Of a stretch of 22,269 nt of DNA, positions 9,010-18,423 are shown in pieces. A model generated the notes under the pieces. That model was not told where the DNA came from. It saw only the letters and a program-made list of their open reading frames with translations, and made no database searches. The position numbers were made by a program, and so were the translations under genes. This stretch comes from Chromera velia (Eukaryota; Sar; Chromeraceae). The stretch's first letter is position 1; each line of letters starts with the position of its first letter. Where the stretch lies: assembly GCA_018398765.1 (NCBI GenBank), contig JAHBMJ010004212.1, positions 60,769 through 83,037 on the forward strand, written 5' to 3'.

Positions 9010-12000
9010 ATGTCGGCGTCTCCTTCTGATCCGTTAGACATTCCCCGCACCTTGTTGAGCAGTGGGTTCCTTGGCCTCAAGGGTTTCTGGAAAGTGTCGT
9101 CCGTCTCCAAGAAGCTGCTTGCACTGAGGGATGACGCAACCCTCCTTGGTTTCGGGAGTGTGTGTTCGGGGTTCACTACACTCTCTGAGAGAGAGGAGGC
9201 GTGGAATTTTTTTGATGACTGCTTTGCACGTGATGACGTGAAAGCACTGAAACAAATGCTCGCACTGAAGGGAGTGGCTGGTCGCTACCCTTCTCTGTTG
9301 CGACGTCTCATGTTGGTTCGTCCTCACTCGCAAAAGTGCGCGGTCTTTTTGATGGAGACGGGCCACACCGCTCTTTCCGGTAGCGGTCTCAGCCACATGC
9401 CACAAAAAGGACTGACCAACCTGCCCAGAGAGGGCATTAGTGCGATGCTCCAGAACGGCAGTTTGTCCCCAAACGAGTGGGTGGAGAGAATCGAAATGAA
9501 CCCTGTTGAGTTCACCCGCGAGGACCGATGCTGTCTACCTCAACCAACTTTCCGTCTCGTTCAGGTTCCTCTGCTCTCCAATCTAATCACTGCAGGAAAT
9601 TTTGAGGGGGCAGGTGTTCTTCTGGATGCCGGGGCCCGGGTTGACGTGTGTCCCTGGGAGACGCCGCATGCTTTCACAGATAACCCCAGCCGCAACCCTG
9701 TCCCGGAGGCAGGTGTGTCTCCCCTTTTCGGCTTGATTGACCACTGGAACATAGTTCGTTGTTACGTGCAAAGTATGAAGTCTACGTTAGCGCAGTACGA
9801 TGAGCCTCCTCCGTCTTTACTGCAGAACCTGGATGTTGTTGAGGAAAAGGAGAGGGAGGCTCATGTTCTTCTGCATCGGCTCATTCAGGCCTGCAGAGGG
9901 CAGGAGTGTCTGGGGTGGAGAGAACGGCCCCCACGCCCTAGAAAAATTGAGTGCGAGTTGGGTGTCACGGCATTGGGTTTTGCATGTGCGTGGCGGGATG
10001 CGGAGATGGTGAAAGCATTGTTGGAGGGGGAGGCTGGGGAAAAGTGGGGGCCGCGACGAAGCGACCTCGTCTTCCTCGCATTGTGTGAGAACGGGCTAGG
10101 GGAAGGACGCGGTCAGGTAGCACAAACTCTTGCAGCCCTTGCGTCTCATGGGGTGGATTTGAATGTGGTGCAGAGGGGGCGGGGTGCACACAGCTCGATG
10201 TCGCTTGCATGTTCTCTCGGTCTCGTGAATGCGGTCAAGTTGCTGATTGAAAAGGGGGTGGGTGTTCAGGGGGTCATGCTGGAGGGGGGGCGAAAAAGGA
10301 CCCCCCTCATCGAAGCTGTGGGGTCGCGCAATCCGTCTGTGGTAAGCCTAGTGTTGGAGATGGAAGCAGATGTGAATGAGCTTGGGATTGTGGGGGGAGT
10401 GGGGGGGGAAGAGGAGAGGCGGGTCTCTCCTCTTCAAGCCATTCTCCTTCCCAAGCAAGAGGATGGAGACGCTTCTGTGCGTGCGTCAATAGTGGAGCTC
10501 TTGCTCCGCCGCGGTGCATCTTGTACCATCCCCCCTCTCTCCTCCACACAGGGTCAATCTGTTGCCTCACCCCCTGTTTGTATGTCCCCCCCCCTCCTGT
10601 TGGCATGCCGACTGAAGGACGCCCGTCTCGTGCGTCTCCTTTGCGAGAGGGGAGGGGCAGATCCAAACGAGGTAGGGGAGACTCCAGAGAGAACTCAGAC
10701 AGATCCCTTGTCTTATGCCATCTCTTGCTGTGTCAGCAGTGGGATTGCGACCTGGCTCCCACCTCACAAAGTCGATAGTGAGTGTGCAGAAATTGTGGGG
10801 GCTCTCATCGACGCCGGTGCAGATTTGAGCAGGGAGAAGAAAAGGAGTTCGGAGGGTGATAGACCGGGTCATCTGTCAAGAACGAATCTGCTCTGGGCTA
10901 TTTATTTGGGTCAAGAGGGAATGCCAGAAACAGTAGACACTCTCCTAAAAGGAGCGGAACGGGTGAGAACGATCGTGGGGGAGGGGGGGGAACGGATGGT
11001 CCCTTTGTGTGCAGCGATTATGAAGGGACAGTTTTCAGTAGCAAAAGTGCTCCTTCAACGCGGAGCAGATCCGAATGAACTCACGTATCTGATTGCGAAT
11101 ACACCAGAGGGACTGGAGAAGCTGGTGGGTTTCACCCCTCTCCAGTTGGTCATTGAATCGATACCCAGATTTTCAGGTCCGGGGCATATCAATGTGACAC
11201 GCGCGCTTGATCTCATGCTGAAACTGTTAGAGGCGGGAGCTCGCCACCCCCCTCCTCAACTCCCTTTATCGGATCAAGAGGGAGGGTCCCCCCGCCCCCC
11301 TTTGAGTGACGTGTCCCCTCTGCTCGCCGCGCTGAGCATGAAGAGCTCCGGGGCTCTGAGGGAGAAGGGGTTTCTTCAATTTGAAGTGATCCGTCTCCTG
11401 ATTGAAAAGGGGGGGATGGACCCCAACGTGCCCTCTCGACTCTCCACAGGGTTGAGGAGAAGGCTGGGAGAGCCAGTGTTGCCTCTCGTGATGGCATTGA
11501 CGAACCTTCCTCGGCCGGACGATCTAGAATTTGATGCGTGGCTGAAGATGGTGGAGAGCCTCATCAAGGTCAGTCACTCACAGACAGACAGAGGGAAAGG
11601 GTGGGGAGGAAAGGGTGTCGAGAGTTATTTTTGCTTCCTTGCTGTGCAGTGAGGCACTGTTTGTATTGGAGCTTCGATTCATTTTTCTGTTCATCTGTGT
11701 TCTGTGTTTATTCAGTCAGGCCTTTTTTGTTTTCTTTATTCAAGGACAGTGAAGGAATTCGGATGCAGATCCTCTTCAGTGGGGGTCGTTGAAACCCTCA
11801 TAATTCTGTTTCTAGAATTTTGCAGTCGAGTGCTCATGGGATGAAACCGTCATAATTCTGTTTCAAGAATTTTGCAGTCGAGTGCTCATGGGATGAAACC
11901 GTCATAATTCTGTTTCTAGAATTTTGCAGTCGAGTGCTCATGGGATGAAACCGTCATAATTCTGTTTCAAGAATTTTGCAGTCGAGTGCTCATGGGATGA

Positions 12001-12964
12001 AACCGTCATAATTCTGTTTCAAGAATTTTGCAGTCGAGTGCTCATGGGGTGAAACCGTCATAATTCTGTTTCAAGAATTTTGCAGTCGAGTGCTCATGGG
12101 ATGAAACCGTCATAATTCTGTTTCAAGAATTTTGCAGTCGAGTGCTCATGAAAAGCTCACGTGTTTTTCTGTTGATTTGACTTCTTTATCCGTAAGTACA
12201 CCCTGTCATTTCCTGCCCTGCAGCTCGGGGCCGACCCATTCCTTCTCTCGTCTGTTTCCAACTGGCCGAGCTCATCCGAGCATGTGCCGAGTCAGTGGTT
12301 GACCACATTGATTCAAGAATTTGCCCAGAAGCACACGGGGGGGTTGAGGGGAGATGGACGTCCCATTCTCCTGAAGCTGATTCAGCATGTCCATTTGAGA
12401 GAACTCGAGAAGGCAACAGAGGGGAATGGCGATCTCGGACAGGATTTCAACCAGGGGAAGCCATTGCCTATGGCAGAGCCAAAGCCATTGTCTGGCACTG
12501 CGTGGTTTGGGGAATCCCCTCTGCAGAATCTGCAGCAGACAGCCCCGACTGGAGGGATCATGCCACACGCCCTGTCTCTTCAGCCAGTCCCTGCGGGGGT
12601 GCAATCACCTCTTTGTTTCCAGACAGCGCCGTTAGGAGGAGGCCAATCTTCCCTCGCAGAACCTCCAAATGCCCCCGCGCTGCCTCTGGGCAATGGCTTC
12701 TCATTCGATCCGAGCGTGGGCCTGCCCAGCGCATGGCCTCCTCAACCATCCGTCTCGGCAGGGCCCCTCGGGGGGGGGGGGCTCCTTCAGTCATTCCCTT
12801 TCTCTCTCTCGGGAGCAGTCGCTACTCCCCTACCTACTGCTTCGTCCCCCCTTAATGCTGCCCTCCGATGTGGGTGGAAGGAGGGGGTTGCGGCTTTGAT
12901 TGAGAGGGGAGTGAAGGTCGGCGAGGACGTGCAGGAACAGGTAGCCGCTCTTTTGAAGGAGTAA
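9010..12964 (+). CDS. Ankyrin-repeat protein with N-terminal F-box-like segment
   Basis: Exon 1 is 9010-11568 and exon 2 is 12224-12964, about 1099 residues. The donor AAG/GTCAGT and the acceptor CCTGCCCTGCAG are phase 0 and join ESLIK to LGADPFLL, which completes an ankyrin-type LIKLGADP turn and confirms the splice. I prefer ATG 9010 (MSASPSDPLDIPRTLL); the frame opens at an ATG at 8923. Residues 8-40 (DPLDIPRTLLSSGF...VSSVSKKLLAL) resemble an F-box, which would link targets to an SCF ubiquitin ligase; this is inference. From about residue 190 to 860 there are irregular ankyrin repeats, such as AGVLLDAGARVDV, VKLLIEKGVGVQG, VKALLEGEAG, VELLLRRGASC, VRLLCERGGADPNE, VGALIDAGADLS, AKVLLQRGADPNE and IRLLIEKGGMDPN, separated by Gly/Pro/charged inserts. 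Exon 2 has a long Pro/Gly/Gln/Ser-rich linker and ends with a last ankyrin-like half-repeat (NAALRCGWKEGVAALIERGV). It likely scaffolds protein-protein contacts in the cytosol; the partner is unknown. Confidence 0.88.
11791..12150 (+). repeat. Seven-copy 52-base minisatellite in the ankyrin gene intron
   Basis: Units start at 11791, 11843, 11895, 11947, 11999, 12051 and 12103; the last lacks a few bases. Copies differ by only a few substitutions. Copies 1 and 3 have TTCTAGAA where the others have TTCAAGAA, the first copy has CCTCA for CCGTCA, and the fifth ends GGGGT. Each unit contains AATTTTGCAG, which looks like a 3' splice site. The array fills over half of the 655-base intron, upstream of the true acceptor at 12223. 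Confidence 0.97.
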
Positions 12965-13020
12965 CGACCACTAGAACGACCAGCGGCCATTCATTTTCGA
13001 ACTTGGTGGCAGTGACATGC

Positions 13021-14292
13021 TAGTGACCATGTTTGATTTGATCTGCCAGTGATTTAATTTGATTTGATTTGAAGTAGCTTCAAGTAGGGCTGAAACTCAA
13101 ATTGAATTGTTATAAATATCATGCAGTGTTGAATATCTACTAGAATATCTAGTCTAGTATCTAGTTGAAGAGAATCTAATTTTAAGATTTGAAAGACGGT
13201 TTCAAACACTTATAATAGGAAGAACTTGAAGGTTAAGTTGAAGTTCATCACTGATACATAATTTTTAACCCATTTTACTGATACTTTCTACAACTCAAAC
13301 TACGAGCGACAGCCAAACTTATAAAAACTTAATCCGATTAATATAAAATTTATTCAATTATACTCAGCAGTACAACTATAAGATTATTAAAGTCTAAATC
13401 AAAGTTAAATTTTAACTTGAAACTCTAATTGAAACTAGATTTTAAAGTAAATTATAATGGACTTCCGACTCCGTCATCTAGTGACCAGATTTGATTTGAT
13501 TTGATTTGAAGTAAGGCTTAACCTCAAATCAAATCTTAGGCTTGAGAACCTTTAGCATGATAAGGCCTATCAAATCCTATCAAATCTACTTCAAATCTGA
13601 CCCTTTAACCCCAAATCTTCGAGGTTAATCCGTTATTCAGTCTCTCAAATGAGTCTTCAGACTTTTTTGTGCGCAAAAAACAAAAAAAGAATCTGATCAC
13701 AAAAACATTTTTTCATCGGTTTTACATGAATATGAATGCCCAAAAGCTTTTTCCTAGGCTTTTCCAAATGTCTGTTCAATGAAAAAGACTAGGAAAAAGA
13801 GGTCATCCAGTCTATTCTCCAGATATTCAAGTTTTGATTGAGGGTTTGAAGTGGTTTTTTGTTGTGCTGTGGCAGTTTTTACGCTTCTTTCTTTGCTTTG
13901 AGCCCTTTTTGGGTCCCCCTTTATCAAACCAATCAACGGTGTCAAACAATCCCACAGGTCATAACAATAAGAAAGCCGCATTGGTATATACTACCGGCTA
14001 TGCGAAGAAAGTGTGGTCTGCAGAAAGAGGGAGTAATGTAATCTAGAATGTAATTGCCAGTGTATATGCTAAGTCAAGATTCAGGGTAGAGAAGGAGAGG
14101 GAGAGACGATTTGTGGGTGTGAATACACCGCCACTGCCACTGCCACTGCCTGCTAGTGGTGTCAACTATGTTATGTCATCTTCAGTGCTGTCGAGAGTGA
14201 CCTTTAGACTTCAACCTCAAATCTACCTCAAATCTGGTCAGATTTGAGCTTGAAGCTCAAATCAAATCCTATCAAATCAAATCTGGTCACTA
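13021..14292. mobile_element. Candidate foldback / MITE-like element with 22-base termini
   Basis: Positions 13479-13500 and 14271-14292 are perfect inverted copies of a 22-base sequence beginning TAGTGACCAGATTTGATTTG. A third copy with two mismatches lies in direct orientation at 13021-13042. Inside each end are further TTTGATTTGA words, and the right end has nested inverted runs (CAAATCTGGTCAGATTTG near 14229-14246). The interior has no transposase-like frame. No target-site duplication is clear, so the true boundaries are unsure (about 814 bases if 13479-14292). A (CCACTG)n run lies at about 14131-14150. Confidence 0.5.
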
Positions 14293-15328
14293 TCGTCGTC
14301 ACTCCGATAGCTTAGACTGAATCTGACTGACCATTCGCAATAAACCCTTAGTAGATCTAACAGTCAATGATCAATAATAACCTATTATGGCTACTGCACT
14401 GTATGACATTAGGTGGCATTAACCCTAGCATTAACTTAGCAATTGACCAACTAAATGAAACATAAAAAAATACATGTTTATGTATAGGCGACTGGAGTGT
14501 ATGTCGATAGAAGAAGTGTGTGAGCACGGAGAGAGACAGGAAACCCGAGGGAGTAGGGGGATGGGGCAGGCCGAGAAGCGGGTAAGGCGGTACTTCTCAC
14601 TTCTTCTTCAGAGGGACGCCCGAAAGGCCAGTGCCCTCATTGCTGTATACCTATAGGACCGGACTGATCAATCCTGGGGAGCAGTGTTTTACTAGCTAGT
14701 AGGCCTAAAGTTCGGCCGCTTTAGGTGAGCATTCGCTAGCGTGCTCCTAGCTTGCAATATGACATGAATGCTCACAGACTGCCTTTTGCCATTGGGATAC
14801 GATGGCTGGCGGGTTAAATCACCTCCTCCTCATCATCAGCATCATCATAAGTTGATAAATTATACGAATTTGTAATCATTGTTTAAATAAAAAGTTAGAA
14901 AATCAGATGAAAGACTATTAAACTGATTAAGATTGACAATGCTGGTAATTGATTTTTTGGCATTGAAACACAACATTTATTTTGTTTAATTTTACAGTAT
15001 CTCTTACACCGATAGTCCATGCCCAATTCTTCTTTTTCGTATTGGTTTGCCAGTGGTACAGTTTGACACTCCATGTGAAGCTGCAAGCGTTTTCAAAACC
15101 ACGATACGGCTGCAAACCACAGTGAAAACCAGGGCTCGATCATATAACAAATATGTGATCTTGTATGTGATTAACTGGAACAAACATCAATTTGGTTGTA
15201 CATTGCGAATTCAACCAAAAAAGAAGGAACTTGAAGTCGAATATACAGATTCAGAACGGCAGCAGCACTTCTTTGGTGGTTGACAGCCGCCGCTACCTGG
15301 TCCAGTCATCCTGCAGGAATCAACTCGA
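14293..15328. other. Intergenic region downstream of exchanger and ankyrin genes
   Basis: The two flanking genes converge here, so 3' UTRs are expected. Open frames at 14474-14656 (60 codons, ending QRDARKASALIAVYL) and 15047-15283 (starting PVVQFDTPCEAASVF) have no recognisable domain or splice context; I do not call them genes. A (CAT)n-type run lies at about 14830-14850. The rest is AT-rich. Confidence 0.35.
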
Positions 15329-15561
15329 TCAGTGTGCAGGCTCTCCATGGTGATTTTGCAGGAAGTGATCACTCACTCCGTGGCTCTGTGCGCCCACCTC
15401 TCCATGACTTTCACCGTGTGCTTCCCCGTGGCCCTCCTCTCCGTGCGCGTCTCCGTGCCCGTCTCCGTGCGCGTCTCCATGTCCGTGGTCTCCGTGATGG
15501 TCCCCGTGTGCGCCTCCGTGTTTGACAAGGCCCAATTCCTGTCCCGCAGAGAGGGCCATCA
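15329..15561 (-). other. His-rich C-terminal tail coding segment
   Basis: This part of exon 15 encodes about 60 residues built from HGD, HGE and HGH units (for example GHGDAHGDGHGDAHGEEGHG). At DNA level it is a run of near-repeats of the CCGTG and GTCTCC type on the plus strand, so it probably grew by slippage. His/Asp-rich tails bind Zn2+, Ni2+ or Cu2+ in ZIP and CDF metal transporters; a metal-sensing or metal-buffering role here is inference. Confidence 0.8.
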
Positions 15562-16773
15562 GCTTCATGAAGGCCAAACTGAGGGGAAACATAACGAGCA
15601 AAAGAACTCCTTCCCAGAGGTAGAGTCTGGTCTTGCGCATGAGAATGTACGCCACGAGGAACGTGAAGGTGACCAGGGTGACGGCCTCTGCGTAGAAAGT
15701 CCAGGGGACCCCTTTCAGATAGAGGGCCAGGAGGAGGGCGAAGAGGCAGAGCGTGTTGTGCATCACAGTAGCGGCCTCAATCTCTGCAGAAAGGGAGGGA
15801 CATTAATTCAGAAAGATGCTGTTTCATGCACAGGTAGAATGCACGAGTTGGTATTGTTTCCATTGATACAACATGAGGAGAAAGTCGACCGACTCATTGA
15901 CCTTCTCCTTTTCCACAATGAGATTGCCTCGATAAGATCCAGCCGTGCTTCTCAGTGAGTAACCTCTACCAACTACCTGAACGTGAAACCCACTTGCATC
16001 CACATGATCTCGGTATTACCATCATGGGCATGCTCTTCTGTCCTCAAACGGTGTATGCTGGAGAGGCGTTTTTGTTGACTTCAACTTCAAGTCCCTAAAT
16101 ACATGCAGGCCAACCGCTGGACAGTTAAAGGGCGACAGGGACGCAATAGGAGAAAGCAAATCAGGTGTGTCTTCTGAGCTAGTCCGACCTTGTGCGACCA
16201 TCGTGACAGTTCTTCTGGTCTTGTGAGTGCCGTGGTTGTAGGCAAGAATCATTTCACCAATCAGGAGCGCTGCATGAAGGTAAAACAACGAAGGTGGCCA
16301 GGGCAGAAAAAGGAGAAATGTCGAAAGAAAGTCTGCAGGTTCCGCCGTCTCTGTGGAAAAAATTCAAAAAACAAAGTCTGCGGAGATACTTCAGAGGAGC
16401 GAAAAAAAGAATCTTGGTATGATTTTCTCCTCCTCATTGTTTGCTCGATGCTTCTGTCCTCCCTTCCCCCCCCCCCCTGAACAAACCCACAGAGAGGGAC
16501 GAGAAGGAAGCCCACGTAGAAGGGAGGAATGCCGCTCCGCTCCCCTATGGCCCAGCAGCACATAATCTGCACACACGTATGGACAGAGAGACAGACATGA
16601 TCATTTTTTATATGATCTGTATGGACACCTTCCCACAAAGAATTCATGATTTGTATAGGGAACCAGACTCACACAGAAGTGCATGGGAAATAAAAGAGAG
16701 GCACTTCATAGCGATAACCGGACAGAAATCACGTAAAAGAGAACAGAAAAGAACATTATAATGCAAAATAACT

Positions 16774-16833
<60 letters not shown>

Positions 16834-18289
16834 AACAGACAAAGAGAACACGTCACACCACCGGCTGACCAAAGGTTCTGCCATCAGAAGGGAGAGAGTG
16901 CCCCCCCCGAGGATGTACAGGATCCCCCAAAACTTCAACTTTCTTTGTTGGGCGTCCACTGAGAGGCCCTTCTCATCAGCTCCGATGTGCTCTGCATGCA
17001 GGAAAGGAGAGTTGTTGTCACAAAATGGTGTCTTCCGCATCGACGACAGACAAAAAAAAGAAGAAGCACGCTAGCCAGATTGAACTGAATCAAGAAGACA
17101 AATACATCAACTTCATGACCCTCTACTCTCTTGTGACAGACTGACTCAGCATTTCCTCCTCTGTGTGCTCATGATCTCCCGTCTCGTGATCGTGGCCGTG
17201 TTCCCCGTCTCCGTGTCCATGTGCATCTGCCCCCGTGGCGTCTGACCTCGCTGTGCCCCCCTTCTGGATCTCCCCGTCGGACAGCATGGCGACGCCCATC
17301 GCGATTTCTCCAACGGACCCTCTGGCGGTGCGCTTTCCTCTGGGGGTCTTGTGGAAAGTCAATCTGCGTGTAAGCATGAATGATTTGCTTTGAATTTAAA
17401 GCTTTTCTTCGTTCAGGAGGGCCCACCAAGTCGGTAGGTGTCTCGAAAGAAGAGTGTAGAAAGGTGAAAATGCAATCGTTTGCAAAGGAACTACAACAAT
17501 CGCAAGTGTCTTTGGAGAATGAATGAAGACACGCATATCAAAGAGATGTGAAACAAAGGATATGCTTGAACGTGCACAAGTAGACATGGAAGGAACCAAC
17601 GAAAGAAGAGTCAAGACAAGAATGTAAAAGACGCAAGAAAGGAGAATGATCAGGTAGAGTTGAATGCGACTTTGCCTCAGAAAAAAGTATGCATTGGGGA
17701 ATACTTCCTTTGTTTTCCTCCGTCCTTGCTTCGCTGCCTCCCTCTCTGCATGCCTTCCTGGCTGCCTGCCTGACTGACTGACTCGCCCAGCATGTACGCG
17801 AGCATTGCCTCAAGGAATTCTCCGAATTCGATGAACCCGGATCCATCCGAGTCTGCCATCTGCATGAACTCCTTCAACTGCTTGTCGGAGGGCTTCTCTC
17901 CCAAATCGACGAACACGGCCTTCACCTGAAAGAATGTATTGAGAACAGGGGAGAAGGAGGAAATGAAAGAAAGCATCAACATCCAAATGTGGGACTGTTT
18001 ATCGATCGTAGTTCGACTTCGGGTTGTCTGGTTCTGTTCTCTTTCTCTTGGGTTTGGTTGTTTCATCCAAAAATCTCTTGCATACCTGCTGCCATTTCGG
18101 ATGCCTGACTGTTTGACTAACTGACAGACTCACGGCGTCTTTGTCGAGTCGTCCCGAGTGGTGCACGTCGAACCTGTCAAAGAAGGGCTTCAGAGTCTCC
18201 TGAACAGAAATAGGAAAGAGGGGGAGCGAAAAGAAGGGTTTTGAAAAGCATAACGCATGGTATGGGAGCCGCAGGTGTATAGACACTAC

Positions 18290-18330
<41 letters not shown>

Positions 18331-18390
18331 GTATGTCTGAACAAGTTTGAGAGAGAGCGCGCGCGACACAAACACACACAGACACACACA

Positions 18391-18423
<33 letters not shown>

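Noticed and set aside
10307-10872. Antisense frames opposite the ankyrin gene
   Set aside because: Shadows of a clearly coding plus strand with well-formed ankyrin repeats.
11791-12150. Regular repeats as a CRISPR array
   Set aside because: Units are contiguous 52-base copies with no unique spacers, and they sit in a eukaryotic intron.
14474-14656. Open frame of 60 codons, plus strand
   Set aside because: Short, no recognisable domain, no clear splice sites or context; kept only as a note in the spacer.
15047-15283. Open frame of 78 codons, plus strand
   Set aside because: No family likeness; it lies in the likely 3' flank of the exchanger.
16850-16870. Exon 12 of the exchanger extended to the donor at GAC/GTGTTC (end 16852)
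   Set aside because: Also phase 0 and possible, but the GTCAGC donor ending at 16870 matches this gene's donor style and gives the spacing expected before IPPFYVG.
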